The notes under the pieces were generated by a model. It saw only the letters and a list, made by a program, of their open reading frames with translations, searched no databases and was not told where the DNA came from. A stretch of 64,000 nt of DNA. Origin: RGIG4708 sp045538875 (GTDB lineage: Bacteria > Bacillota > Clostridia > UMGS1810). Below are positions 31,079-41,324 of this stretch, piece after piece (position 1 is the stretch's first letter; every line of letters starts with the position of its first letter). The position numbers and the translations under genes are program-made. The stretch lies in contig JAZQEG010000010.1 in NCBI GenBank assembly GCA_045538875.1, positions 62,001-126,000 of the forward strand. The letters are read 5' to 3'.

Positions 31079-32350
31079 ATGATTATAAAAGCACCAAAGG
31101 GAACTATGGATGTTACCCCTGAAAACTCTTATAAATGGCAATATATTGAGCAAAAAATGAGAGAGATTACACAACAGTTTGGTGTAAACGAAATACGCAC
31201 ACCAGTGTTTGAACATACCGAATTGTTTGCACGCGGTGTTGGTGATACAACAGACGTTGTTGAAAAGGAAATGTATACATTTAATGATAAAGGTGACAGA
31301 AGCATTACACTCAGACCTGAGGGTACAGCAGGAGCAGTAAGGCTTTTTATTGAACATGGCCTTTTTAACAATCCAATGCCTATTAAAACATATTATCTTA
31401 CAAGCTGTTACAGATACGAAAAACCTCAGGCAGGCAGAATGAGAGAGTTTCATCAGTTTGGTATTGAATATTTTGGTTCGGGTGCTCCCTCTGCCGATGC
31501 CGAAATTATGGAGCTTGCCCTGACGCTGTATGACCGACTAGGACTTAAGGGCCTTACACTTAATATCAACAGTATTGGTTGCCCTAAGTGCCGAAGCGAA
31601 TATAACAAAAAGCTAAAAGACTATTTAAAAAGCAACTATGACAACCTTTGTGATACCTGTAAGAGCCGATTTGACCGAAATCCAATGCGTATTCTTGATT
31701 GTAAGAGCAGTATATGTAAAGATATAGTTAAAGATGCTCCACTTTTGATTGACCACATTTGCAACGAGTGTAGCGAGCATTTTGAACAGGTAAAAAAACA
31801 TCTTGAAGCTGTCGGCATTGAATATTCAATCGACCCGTATATCGTTCGAGGCCTTGATTATTACACAAAAACTGTTTTTGAAATAATAGCGCAAAACAAA
31901 AATTCAAACAATACAATTTGCGGCGGCGGAAGATATGACGGATTGGTTGAAGAGCTTGGCGGAAATGCCACACCTGCATGCGGATTTGCACTTGGTATGG
32001 AAAGACTCCTTTTGACAATGGAAGAGCAGGGCATACAAATACCAAATAACAGCAATGTTAAGCTTTATATAGGCAATATTGGTTTGGACAACGGAATTTA
32101 TGCACACAAGCTTGCGCATCAGCTCAGGCTTGGTGGTATTAGTGTTGAAACTGACCATCTTGGCAAAAGTGTTAAGGCACAGCTTAAGTATGCTAACAAA
32201 ATAAATGCCGAATATACTATTGTTCTTGGCGATGATGAAATTTTGTCAAATGAGTGCAAAATCAAAAAAATGCTTGATGGCAGCGAAACTTTTGTACAAA
32301 TTGAAGCAAAAAGTATAATTGACCACATAAATCAGGAGGATAAAGCATAA
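31079..32350 (+). CDS. hisS: Histidyl-tRNA synthetase
   Basis: This 423-residue class II synthetase charges tRNA-His. Motif 2 is CYRYEKPQAGRMREFHQFG, the histidine-specific loop is VRGLDYYTKTVFE, and motif 3 is GFALGMERL. A C-terminal anticodon-binding domain follows. AAGGAGG lies upstream. Its stop overlaps the aspS start by one base (TAATG), the hisS-aspS pairing common in Firmicutes. Confidence 0.97.
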   Translation: MIIKAPKGTMDVTPENSYKWQYIEQKMREITQQFGVNEIRTPVFEHTELFARGVGDTTDVVEKEMYTFNDKGDRSITLRPEGTAGAVRLFIEHGLFNNPMPIKTYYLTSCYRYEKPQAGRMREFHQFGIEYFGSGAPSADAEIMELALTLYDRLGLKGLTLNINSIGCPKCRSEYNKKLKDYLKSNYDNLCDTCKSRFDRNPMRILDCKSSICKDIVKDAPLLIDHICNECSEHFEQVKKHLEAVGIEYSIDPYIVRGLDYYTKTVFEIIAQNKNSNNTICGGGRYDGLVEELGGNATPACGFALGMERLLLTMEEQGIQIPNNSNVKLYIGNIGLDNGIYAHKLAHQLRLGGISVETDHLGKSVKAQLKYANKINAEYTIVLGDDEILSNECKIKKMLDGSETFVQIEAKSIIDHINQEDKA

Positions 32351-34149
32351 TGGAAATTAATATGTTTGAAACAATGCAAGGGCTAAAACGCACACACAAA
32401 TGTGCCCAGCTTGGTAAACAAAATGTGGGTGAGCAAGTTGTCCTTATGGGATTTACAAATTCAGTACGAAATCTTGGCGGACTTATATTTATAAATTTGA
32501 GAGATGTATCTGGTATTGTGCAGTGCGTATTTAATACCGATGACCAAAAAATGTACGAAAAGGCAGCAAAAGTGCGTGATGAATATGTGCTTGTTGTAGT
32601 AGGTACAGTTGCCAAAAGAGATGAAGCTGTTGTCAACAAAAATATGGCAACAGGAGATATTGAAGTAATTGCAAAAGAGCTCCGCATTTTGTCAAAAGCA
32701 CAGACACCACCTTTTTACATTGAGGAAAACAGCAATGTAAAAGAGGAGCTGCGCCTTAAACACCGATACCTTGACCTTCGCCGCCCTGATATGCAGCGCA
32801 GGCTCATTCTTAGGAGCAAAGTTGCACAGATAGTACGCAACTTTTTTGCAGACAACGGATTTTACGAAATAGAAACACCTATTCTTATGAAAAGCACTCC
32901 TGAGGGCGCGAGAGATTATCTTGTGCCAAGCCGTGTACACCCTGGTAAGTTTTATGCACTTCCTCAGTCGCCACAGATATACAAACAGCTTCTTATGATT
33001 TCGGGTATGGACAGATATTTTCAAATAGCAAAATGCTTTCGTGATGAAGATTTGCGTGCAGACCGTCAGCCCGAGTTTACACAGATAGATGAAGAATTGT
33101 CATTTGTGGATATGGATGATGTTATTACACTTAATGAACAACTTGTTGCAAAAATCTTTAAAGAAACTAAAAATATCGACATTCAAACACCATTTTTAAG
33201 GATGCCATTTAGTGAGGCTATGGATAGATTTGGCTCGGACAAGCCCGATACGCGTTTTGGCCTTGAGCTTGTTGATATTTCGGATGTTGTAGCAGGCTGT
33301 GACTTTAAGGTGTTTACCGGTGCAATTGAAGACGGCGGCTCTGTACGGGCTATTAATGCAAAAAATCTTGCAGACAAAATTTCACGCAAAAACATTGACT
33401 CGCTACAGGAGTTTATTAAAACATACAGGGCAAAGGGGCTTGCATGGATTAAAGTAAATGCAGACGGAATTCAGTCACCGATTGCAAAATTTATGAATGA
33501 GCAACAAATGAACGGCATACTTTACAAAATGCAGGCAGATGTTAATGACCTTATACTTATTGTTGCCGATAAAAACAAGGTTGTATTTGATTCGCTTGGT
33601 GCACTCAGAATTGAGGTTGCAAAGCAAAACGGTTTGATTGATGAAAACAAATTTAACTTCCTTTGGGTTACAGACTTCCCGCTTCTTGAATTTGATGAAG
33701 AAGAAAACAGATATGTTGCTATGCATCATCCATTTACGGCACCTAAGGATGAAGATATTGAGTATCTTGACTCTGACCCTGGCAAAGTAAGAGCCAAAGC
33801 TTACGACATTATTTTAAATGGTGTAGAGCTTGGCGGTGGCAGTATGCGTATATATAATACCGAGCTTCAGGAAAAGATGTTTGGAGTTATAGGTCTTTCA
33901 AATGAAGAGGCATGGGAAAGATTTGGATTTTTGCTTGATGCATTTAAGTATGGTGCTCCTCCGCACGGGGGCATGGCATATGGCTTTGACAGACTCATAA
34001 TGCTACTTGTCGGTTGTGATTCTATTAGAGATGTAATGGCATTTCCAAAAGTTCAAAATGCATGTGAACTTATGAGCGGTGCTCCGGGATTTGTTGATGA
34101 CAAACAGCTTGATGAACTTGCAATAAATATCACAAAGCAGGAAGAATAA
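32350..34149 (+). CDS. aspS: Aspartyl-tRNA synthetase
   Basis: The 599-residue bacterial-type AspRS has an N-terminal OB-fold, the class II core with FRDEDLRADRQPEFTQID (motif 2), an inserted GAD domain (about residues 290-420) and motif 3 GGMAYGFDRLIMLL. Its translation is coupled to hisS through a one-base overlap. Whether it also charges tRNA-Asn cannot be told from the sequence by eye. Confidence 0.96.
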   Translation: MEINMFETMQGLKRTHKCAQLGKQNVGEQVVLMGFTNSVRNLGGLIFINLRDVSGIVQCVFNTDDQKMYEKAAKVRDEYVLVVVGTVAKRDEAVVNKNMATGDIEVIAKELRILSKAQTPPFYIEENSNVKEELRLKHRYLDLRRPDMQRRLILRSKVAQIVRNFFADNGFYEIETPILMKSTPEGARDYLVPSRVHPGKFYALPQSPQIYKQLLMISGMDRYFQIAKCFRDEDLRADRQPEFTQIDEELSFVDMDDVITLNEQLVAKIFKETKNIDIQTPFLRMPFSEAMDRFGSDKPDTRFGLELVDISDVVAGCDFKVFTGAIEDGGSVRAINAKNLADKISRKNIDSLQEFIKTYRAKGLAWIKVNADGIQSPIAKFMNEQQMNGILYKMQADVNDLILIVADKNKVVFDSLGALRIEVAKQNGLIDENKFNFLWVTDFPLLEFDEEENRYVAMHHPFTAPKDEDIEYLDSDPGKVRAKAYDIILNGVELGGGSMRIYNTELQEKMFGVIGLSNEEAWERFGFLLDAFKYGAPPHGGMAYGFDRLIMLLVGCDSIRDVMAFPKVQNACELMSGAPGFVDDKQLDELAINITKQEE

Positions 34150-34207
34150 TTGTTAATACTTTATTAACACATTTAAGCTTAATATGTGATAACATTAAAC
34201 TATGATG

Positions 34208-34236
34208 TTTCCTCTGCAGTTTTGCAGAGGAAATTT
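34208..34236 (+). terminator. Hairpin between aspS and the ABC operon
   Basis: A perfect 11-bp stem (TTTCCTCTGCA with its complement) around GTTT is followed only by TTTA, so termination may be partial. A smaller GTTAAT/ATTAAC hairpin lies just after the aspS stop. Confidence 0.5.
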
Positions 34237-34260
34237 ATCGAAAGGAAGTGCGATTTGTAT

Positions 34261-35322
34261 ATGATTGAAATTAAAAATCTTACAAAAAAGTATGGTAACG
34301 GAGTTGCTCTTGACAATGTTTCGTTTACTGTTAAATCGGGCGAAATTCTAGGATTTCTCGGACCTAACGGTGCAGGCAAATCTACCACAATGAATATTAT
34401 TACAGGGTATATATCAGCCACAAGCGGTACAGTTCAAATTGATGGTCACGACAATGTCACCGATTCTATGGCATGTCGAAAAATGATTGGATATCTGCCT
34501 GAAATTCCGCCTCTTTATAGCGATATGACCGTAAATGAATATCTCGATTTTGTATATGACATAAAAAAGGCTGAGCAACCCAAAAAAGAACATATTGCAT
34601 CAATTCTTAAAACAGTTGGGATTAGTGATGTTGCATTTAGGCTTATTAAAAATCTTTCAAAGGGATATAAACAGCGTGTTGGCATTGCACAGGCACTTAT
34701 AGGCGACCCGCAGATACTTATTTTAGATGAACCGACTGTTGGCCTTGACCCAAAGCAGATTAACGAAATACGAAATGTTATATGCGAACTTGGCAGAAAT
34801 AGAACAATTATTTTGAGCTCGCATATTTTACCTGAGGTGAGTGCAATATGTGACAGAGTTATCATTATTAATAAGGGCAAAATTGTTGCAGAAGATACAC
34901 CCGAAAATCTTTCTAAAAAGCTTACAAATGACAATAAGTTTGTAATCAGGGTAAGTGGTGAAAAATCTGTTATCGAATCTGTTATATCTGGTGTTTCGGG
35001 TGTAGAGTATATTGAATCACTTGGTCAAAAAGAGCAAGGCTCTTATGATTATATTGTCGAATCGCAAAAAGATTGTGATGTGAGAACTGAGCTTTTTGCC
35101 TCACTTTCCAAAAATAATCTGCCTATACTTATGATTAAAGCAATGGATATGAGCCTAGAAGATATTTTTTTGCAGATTACCGAAGAAGATATGATGCTTG
35201 TTGAAAATGAATTTGAGCAGCAGGACACAGAGCTTAATAATGACGAACCATATGAAAATTCATTGCAAGATGACACTTTATCGCAAACAACAGTTGAAAT
35301 TGATAGTAAGGAGGAAAACTAA
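34261..35322 (+). CDS. ABC exporter ATP-binding protein (Gld-type)
   Basis: This 353-residue ATPase energises an ABC-2 exporter. It has FLGPNGAGKSTT (Walker A), LSKGYKQRVGIAQAL (signature), ILDEPTVGLDP (Walker B) and the H-loop SSHILPE, then a C-terminal regulatory extension of about 100 residues with an acidic tail. The ATG at 34261 gives the usual MIEIKNLTKKYG start. A TTG six bases earlier sits at better spacing from AAAGGAAG and could be the true start. The next three genes supply permease and accessory parts, as in the GldA-GldFG arrangement. Confidence 0.92.
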   Translation: MIEIKNLTKKYGNGVALDNVSFTVKSGEILGFLGPNGAGKSTTMNIITGYISATSGTVQIDGHDNVTDSMACRKMIGYLPEIPPLYSDMTVNEYLDFVYDIKKAEQPKKEHIASILKTVGISDVAFRLIKNLSKGYKQRVGIAQALIGDPQILILDEPTVGLDPKQINEIRNVICELGRNRTIILSSHILPEVSAICDRVIIINKGKIVAEDTPENLSKKLTNDNKFVIRVSGEKSVIESVISGVSGVEYIESLGQKEQGSYDYIVESQKDCDVRTELFASLSKNNLPILMIKAMDMSLEDIFLQITEEDMMLVENEFEQQDTELNNDEPYENSLQDDTLSQTTVEIDSKEEN

Positions 35323-36030
35323 ATGAAAGCAATATTCAAAAAGGAAATGAAATCATATTTTGCTTCACCGCTTGGATATGTTTTCATTGCAGTGTTTTTG
35401 CTTGTATCAGCATTGTTTTTCTTTATTAACAACCTTGTTTATGGTGTTGGGGAAATCAGTTATGTATTTTCTAACATAATATTGTTGCTTGTTTTGCTTA
35501 TTCCTGTACTTACTATGCGTTCCTTTGCAGAAGAAAAAAACAAAAAGACCGATCAGCTATTGTTTACAAGCCCCATTAAAGTATCATCAATAGTGCTTGG
35601 AAAGCTATTTGCAGCACTTTGCGTATTTGCTATTGCACTTGCAATTACAGTAATATATCCTTTAATTTTAAGCTTGTATACTGATATGGCATGGAGCTCA
35701 ATAATTGGTAATTATTTAGGATTTTTCCTTATGGGGGCGTCGTTTATTTCGATTGGCATATTTATTTCGTCCTTAACAGAAAATCTTTTAATTTCCGCAA
35801 TTGCTTCTTTTGGAGCATTATTTGTTGTTTATCTTATGGACTGGATATCGGCATCTGCATCAAATGCTGTTATTACAACAGTTGCAAATGCAATTTCGAT
35901 TACAGCAAGATTTACTGATTTTGCAGTGGGAATTGTAAATGTTGAGCACATTGTTTATTTTGTAAGCGTTGTTGCGGTATTTGTAATTTTGACAGTTGCA
36001 CAAATAGAAAAACGAAGATGGATTAAGTAG
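35323..36030 (+). CDS. ABC-2 permease (GldF-like)
   Basis: The 235-residue permease has six predicted membrane segments. It opens with AIFKKEMKSYFASPLGYVFI, the entry of GldF-type ABC-2 proteins, and carries MRSFAEEKNKKTDQLLFTSPI after the second helix. It pairs with the ATPase upstream and the GldG-like protein downstream. AGGAGG precedes the start codon. Confidence 0.88.
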   Translation: MKAIFKKEMKSYFASPLGYVFIAVFLLVSALFFFINNLVYGVGEISYVFSNIILLLVLLIPVLTMRSFAEEKNKKTDQLLFTSPIKVSSIVLGKLFAALCVFAIALAITVIYPLILSLYTDMAWSSIIGNYLGFFLMGASFISIGIFISSLTENLLISAIASFGALFVVYLMDWISASASNAVITTVANAISITARFTDFAVGIVNVEHIVYFVSVVAVFVILTVAQIEKRRWIK

Positions 36031-36041
36031 GAGGGGCTATT

Positions 36042-37448
36042 ATGAAAAAATCTAATAATTATATGGCTACAGCCGGAATAATAACCTGCCTGCTTATTGT
36101 TGCAATAATTATTGTAAATGTACTTGTGGGTGCTGTTGCTTCAAAAGTTAATTTAAAAATTGATATGACAAAAGATAATATTTTGTCATTTTCTGACGCT
36201 ACAAAGGATACACTTGCAAATCTTGATAGTAAAATTAATGTATATTCACTTATTCCAGATGATGAGTCAAGCAGTATAGTTAATCAACTGCGTGAAATTA
36301 TAGAAAAGTATTCTAAAATGTCATCAAACATTAATTATCAGGTAATTGATACCGAAAAAAATCCTGAATTTGTGCAAAAATATGCAAATACAGGTGAAAG
36401 TGTAAGCATTTATTCTGTAATTTTTGAATCGGACAAACGACATAAAATTGTTGATTTGAATGATGCAATTTCTATTGATTCTACAGGCTCCGTTGAATAT
36501 ATCAGTGCAGAAAAGCTGTTTACATCTGCAATTATGTATGTTATAAGCGACAAAACAACAAAAGTTGGTGTTGTTGAAGGCCATGGTGAAATTGCCTCGG
36601 CTTCGTATTTTGAAGGCCTGCTTAAAGATGAGGGATATGTTGTTGAAAGTGTAAATCTTTTAACAGATGATATTCCTCATGATGTAAATATGCTTATTGT
36701 TACAACACCTGAAAAAGACTTTGATGCTTCCGAAATAGAAAAAATTGATTTATTTTTAGATGGCGGAAATTCCATTCAGGTGCTTATGGCACCAACCATT
36801 GCAAAGCTTGATAATTTGTATAGCTACCTTGCAGAATGGGGTGTTGAATTTAAGCCGGGGTACATTGCGGAAACAAATAAAAACAATTATTATCAGAGTC
36901 AGCTGTTTCTTATACCCGAAATGGTTGAAAGTGATGTAACCTCTGATTTAAAAGCTGGTAATATGATGCTTCTTTATCCAACAAGCAGAGGAATTAATGA
37001 CAACTCAAATCCCTATATAATCGAGCAGGTGCTTGTTACAACCAGCGATAAGGCTATTGTTAAATCTGATGTTAACGAAGTGGTTACAGACGGTCAAATA
37101 AGTGCAGGTGCAAATGATTTTGTTGAAAAATCAAATCTTGCCGTTATTCTCGAAAAACAGCTTAATGACAACAAAAGTGCAAAAATGTTTGTTTCGGGTA
37201 GCATTCAATTTATTCAGCAGTCACTTATAACATCAAATTTTGCAAACAATGATTTTTATATGAACACAATTGCTTCGCTTACCGATAATCAAACAAATAT
37301 TTACATCAGAGCTAAAGATGTAAGCACTCCATATATTGCAATATCTGCTTTGTGGGGGCTCATTTTTGGCGCACTCACTGTAATTGTTATACCGCTTGCT
37401 TTCCTTATAACAGGCCTTGTAGTTTGGATGCGGAGGAGACATCTATGA
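36042..37448 (+). CDS. GldG-like auxiliary component of ABC transporter
   Basis: The 468-residue protein has an N-terminal membrane segment (about 10-32), a long extracytoplasmic part, and a C-terminal membrane segment (about 437-462) ending in a basic tail. The outside part has the GldG-type pattern VNLKIDMTKDNILSFSDAT and VGVVEGHGE. Such proteins accompany GldF permeases; in gliding bacteria they are needed for motility, elsewhere the cargo is unknown. The DUF4340 gene overlaps its stop by four bases. Confidence 0.85.
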   Translation: MKKSNNYMATAGIITCLLIVAIIIVNVLVGAVASKVNLKIDMTKDNILSFSDATKDTLANLDSKINVYSLIPDDESSSIVNQLREIIEKYSKMSSNINYQVIDTEKNPEFVQKYANTGESVSIYSVIFESDKRHKIVDLNDAISIDSTGSVEYISAEKLFTSAIMYVISDKTTKVGVVEGHGEIASASYFEGLLKDEGYVVESVNLLTDDIPHDVNMLIVTTPEKDFDASEIEKIDLFLDGGNSIQVLMAPTIAKLDNLYSYLAEWGVEFKPGYIAETNKNNYYQSQLFLIPEMVESDVTSDLKAGNMMLLYPTSRGINDNSNPYIIEQVLVTTSDKAIVKSDVNEVVTDGQISAGANDFVEKSNLAVILEKQLNDNKSAKMFVSGSIQFIQQSLITSNFANNDFYMNTIASLTDNQTNIYIRAKDVSTPYIAISALWGLIFGALTVIVIPLAFLITGLVVWMRRRHL

Positions 37449-38788
37449 CAAACAAAAAAAACATTGTAATTCTTGTTTTGGTAATTGCGATGCTTTGTGC
37501 ACTCACTGCGTTTGTGTTTTTGTGGAGCGGTCCAGACATGCCTGATGACAACACCAATGATGTTACACAGCTAATTAAAGTTTTTGAAGGCGATTTGGAG
37601 TTGCTTACACATATTAATGTTGTTACGCCCAAAGAGAGTATAAACTTTTTAAAAGATACTGAGTCACAATGGTATATTAAAGGCATTAACAGCAATAAAG
37701 TAAAAAGATACAAAATCACAACACTTGCTTCAACAGTATCCTCTATTACTGCTAAAAGTATTGTTGAACAAAATGCGCAGGACCTCCAAAAATATGGTCT
37801 TACAACCCCATTGTATACACTTAACGCAACCTTTGCAAATCAAACCAAAACATTTTACGGCGGTAATGCAACTGCAACAGGTGACGCATATTATTTTAAA
37901 AGTGCAGATTCTGATACAGTTTATACAATTTATGCAAGTACTTTTAATTCGATTTTTGACGGCACATTATCATATCGTGAAATACCCGATTTTAATGTGA
38001 ATGTTGAAACAGTTTGCGCAGTAAAAGTTGAAAAGCAAAACAGCTTGCTTGATGTTAGGTTGATGGATAATCCTATAGTTATTAACGGCCATAACATTGC
38101 AACTTGGGAAATGACCTCGCCATCGTATCATACAATTGATAATTCAAGACTGTCAACATATGTTATGGAGGTATTGCCAAACATCTTTATAAACGAGTTT
38201 GTAAGTGATAGGGGCAATCTTTCTGATTATGGTCTTGATAAGCCATATGCTACAGTAACAATTACTAATACAGATAATACTGTTCAAAAAATCAAACTAG
38301 GACTTTCCAATCAAAATGAGTATTATGTTGCTTTGGATGATGATACCACAGTTTACACAGCTGGTAAGGACGGATTTTCTTTTGTGGATATTGACCCGTT
38401 TTTGCTTATAAACAAATTTGTAAATCTTGTTGGTGTTGATGATGTTGCATATATAAATGTCACAAAGGGAAGCAAAGAGTACAAATTATCATCTTCAAAC
38501 GATAAATATTATTTTAACAACAAAGAGGTTAGCGAAGATGATTACAAACAGACTTTGTATTCTAGCGTTATAGGCCTTGTGGTTTCGGATTTTTGCAATG
38601 ACGCAACATACGCAAAACCTGCAGTTACTATAGAGTATTGTATGGCAAACGGTACTGTTACAAAGGCTGAATTTGTAGATTATAATGACAGAAATTATGC
38701 AGTATACAAAGATGGCAAATGCCAATTTATCATACTTAAAAAAGATGTTGCTTTTGTTTTGGATTTGCTTGACAATTTTAATAAATAA
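37445..38788 (+). CDS. DUF4340 protein, membrane-anchored
   Basis: The 447-residue protein has one N-terminal membrane segment (about 6-25) followed by repeating beta-rich DUF4340 modules outside the membrane. Recurrent QKYGL/SDYGLDKP segments precede strands, as in this family. It overlaps the GldG-like gene by ATGA, so the two are translationally coupled. DUF4340 proteins commonly complete GldFG clusters, and the complex may handle a cell-surface substrate. A terminator ends the four-gene operon. Confidence 0.83.
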   Translation: MTNKKNIVILVLVIAMLCALTAFVFLWSGPDMPDDNTNDVTQLIKVFEGDLELLTHINVVTPKESINFLKDTESQWYIKGINSNKVKRYKITTLASTVSSITAKSIVEQNAQDLQKYGLTTPLYTLNATFANQTKTFYGGNATATGDAYYFKSADSDTVYTIYASTFNSIFDGTLSYREIPDFNVNVETVCAVKVEKQNSLLDVRLMDNPIVINGHNIATWEMTSPSYHTIDNSRLSTYVMEVLPNIFINEFVSDRGNLSDYGLDKPYATVTITNTDNTVQKIKLGLSNQNEYYVALDDDTTVYTAGKDGFSFVDIDPFLLINKFVNLVGVDDVAYINVTKGSKEYKLSSSNDKYYFNNKEVSEDDYKQTLYSSVIGLVVSDFCNDATYAKPAVTIEYCMANGTVTKAEFVDYNDRNYAVYKDGKCQFIILKKDVAFVLDLLDNFNK

Positions 38789-38796
38789 GTTATACA

Positions 38797-38825
38797 AAAA
38801 AGAGGCTTAATTGCCTCTTTTTTGT
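38797..38825 (+). terminator. Terminator of the ABC operon
   Basis: AAAAAGAGGC and GCCTCTTTTT pair around TTAATT, with the U-tract continuing past the stem. Confidence 0.85.
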
Positions 38826-38879
38826 ATTAGTAAATAAATTTAGATGGAAATACAGGAATAATTTTTTTAATTAAAATTG

Positions 38880-38908
38880 TTGAAAAATAGCGATAAAAAT
38901 AGTATAAT
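38880..38908 (+). promoter_or_regulatory. Promoter of lon
   Basis: TTGAAA (38880-38885), 17 bases, TATAAT (38903-38908). No CIRCE or CtsR-type repeat is visible nearby. Confidence 0.6.
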
Positions 38909-38963
38909 TATTTATGTATATTAATTAAACAGTAATTACAATGTTGGAAAGGTTTTTACAAAC

Positions 38964-41306
38964 ATGTCAAAAGATAAATTAAATCAAAAAATACACATTT
39001 TGCCGGTTCTTCCGCTTCGCGGTTTGCCTGTCTTTCCCGATATGATTATACACTTTGATGTAGGCAGGGATAAATCCATCGCTGCAATAGATAAATGTAT
39101 GGTTGAAAATCAACTTGTTTTTTTGTTGCCTCAATGTGATCCTGATGTTGAATATCCGCAACCCGATGATTTGTTTGATGTAGGAACGGTTGCAAGAGTA
39201 AAACAAGTGCTTCGGTTGTCCGACAACGATATGCGTGTCCTTGTAGAAGGTGTATCAAGAGGTCAGGTGCTCGAGTTTACTTTAACAGAGCCTCATATTG
39301 AGTGCTCCGTGCTTGAGAGCCGTTTGTCAGGGCCAATGACTGATGAGGATAGTGTTACAGCAAATGCATATGTTCGTCAAATTAAATCGATGTGTGTTGA
39401 GCTATATAGTGCTTCGGGCAAAATCACAAGAGAATCTATGAATTTGTTTATGGATGAAGAGGATCCTGAGCATTTTGCTGATGTGGTTTGTGCTGCAATA
39501 CCATCATCTGCAGATGATAAAATGGATTTGCTTTGTGAGCTTGATTTAATTAACAGGCTTAAAATGCTTATTGATGTTATTTCTAAAGAGATTTCTAATT
39601 CACACATTAGCAACGATATCGACAAAAAAGTAAAACACAAAATTGACAAAAACCAAAAGGAATATTACCTTCGTGAGCAGTTAAAGGTAATACACGAGGA
39701 ACTTGGGCAAGCCGATGGTGTTGATGAAGAAATTGCACAATTTGTGAGCAGGCTTAAACAGATTAATGCTCCTGATTATGTAGTTAAAAAGGCTCAAAAA
39801 GAGCTTTCAAAGCTTGTTAAAATGCAAAGCAACAATCCCGAAGCTGCAGTAATCAGAGATTATGTAACATGGCTTACAGATATTCCGTGGAGCTGTAAAA
39901 CTTGCGAAAATGATGACCTTGCCAAAGCAAAAGAAATTTTGGAAAATGACCATTATGGACTCGAAAAGGTTAAACAACGCATTTTGGAATTTATGGCAGT
40001 GCGAAAGCTTTCGGGAGGCAAAAAATCACCTATTTTGTGCCTTGTGGGACCTCCTGGAGTTGGTAAAACATCGGTTGCAAAATCCATTGCAAATGCTCTT
40101 GGAAGAGAATATGTTAGGCTCTCTCTTGGCGGCATACGTGACGAAGCCGAAATACGCGGACACCGCAAAACATATATTGGTGCAATGCCCGGCAGAATTA
40201 TAACTGCACTAAAGCAGGCAAAAACATCAAACCCCTTGATACTTCTTGATGAAATAGACAAACTCTCGTCAGATTACAAGGGTGACCCTGCATCTGCTCT
40301 TTTAGAGGTGCTTGACAGCGAACAAAATCACACATTCCGCGATCATTATATTGAGCTTGAATATGATTTGTCTGATGTGCTTTTTGTTACAACAGCAAAC
40401 ACTCTTGATACAATTGACAGCCCTCTACTTGATAGAATGGAGGTAATTGAGCTTTCGGGATATACCGATATTGAAAAAGAGCACATTGCACTTAATTACA
40501 TTATTCCAAAACAGCTTAAAATGCACAATATTAAAAAATCAATGCTTAAATTTGCTGATGGTGTAATTATTTCTGTAATTAACGGATATACAAAAGAATC
40601 AGGAGTTCGTTCACTTGAGCGCCACATTGAAAAAATTATGCGCAAAGTTGCAACTATGATTATGGTTGATGGCAAAAAAAGTGTTACTGTTTCGTCAAGA
40701 AATTTAGAAAAATTTCTTGGCAAAAAAGTATTTACAGAGCCTGCTATAAGCAATAAACATCAGGTTGGTGTATCAACAGGACTTGCTTGGACTCAGTACG
40801 GCGGTGATGTTTTGTTTGTAGAATCCTGTGTTATGGACGGAAATGGTGCTTTAGAGCTCACAGGTCAGCTTGGCGATGTAATGAAAGAATCTGCAAAAAC
40901 TGCAATTAGCTATATTCGTGCAAACAGTGGTGAGTATGGCATTAAGCCTGATTTTAACAAAACATCTGACATACACATTCATGTCCCCGAGGGTGCTGTA
41001 CCAAAAGACGGGCCAAGTGCAGGTATTACTATAACAACTTCGCTTGTATCAACCCTTACAGGAAAGCCTGTCCGCAATGACATAGCTATGACAGGTGAAA
41101 TTACTGTTACAGGTAAAATTTTGCCAATCGGCGGATTAAAAGAAAAATGTCTTGCTGCATACAGGGCAGGTATAACAAAAGTAATTATTCCAAAGGATAA
41201 TAAGAGAGATATTGACGACATACCAAAAGAGGTAAGAGAAAAACTGGATTTTGTTGTTGCCGATGGTATGAAAACTGTTCTTGATAATGCATTGTATAAT
41301 GACTGA
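38964..41306 (+). CDS. lon: ATP-dependent protease Lon
   Basis: The 780-residue LonA degrades misfolded and regulatory proteins in the cytoplasm. It has the N-terminal LON domain (LPVLPLRGLPVFPDM), a coiled coil with KNQKEYYLREQLK, and an AAA+ domain with GPPGVGKTS and LLDEIDKL. The C-terminal serine protease has the Ser-Lys dyad in PKDGPSAGITI and GGLKEKCLAAYRAG. It heads a cluster lon-engB-pcrA-yerC-methyltransferase; lon-engB is a common Firmicute pairing. Confidence 0.97.
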   Translation: MSKDKLNQKIHILPVLPLRGLPVFPDMIIHFDVGRDKSIAAIDKCMVENQLVFLLPQCDPDVEYPQPDDLFDVGTVARVKQVLRLSDNDMRVLVEGVSRGQVLEFTLTEPHIECSVLESRLSGPMTDEDSVTANAYVRQIKSMCVELYSASGKITRESMNLFMDEEDPEHFADVVCAAIPSSADDKMDLLCELDLINRLKMLIDVISKEISNSHISNDIDKKVKHKIDKNQKEYYLREQLKVIHEELGQADGVDEEIAQFVSRLKQINAPDYVVKKAQKELSKLVKMQSNNPEAAVIRDYVTWLTDIPWSCKTCENDDLAKAKEILENDHYGLEKVKQRILEFMAVRKLSGGKKSPILCLVGPPGVGKTSVAKSIANALGREYVRLSLGGIRDEAEIRGHRKTYIGAMPGRIITALKQAKTSNPLILLDEIDKLSSDYKGDPASALLEVLDSEQNHTFRDHYIELEYDLSDVLFVTTANTLDTIDSPLLDRMEVIELSGYTDIEKEHIALNYIIPKQLKMHNIKKSMLKFADGVIISVINGYTKESGVRSLERHIEKIMRKVATMIMVDGKKSVTVSSRNLEKFLGKKVFTEPAISNKHQVGVSTGLAWTQYGGDVLFVESCVMDGNGALELTGQLGDVMKESAKTAISYIRANSGEYGIKPDFNKTSDIHIHVPEGAVPKDGPSAGITITTSLVSTLTGKPVRNDIAMTGEITVTGKILPIGGLKEKCLAAYRAGITKVIIPKDNKRDIDDIPKEVREKLDFVVADGMKTVLDNALYND

Positions 41307-41324
41307 TTTAGGGAGAACTTAAAT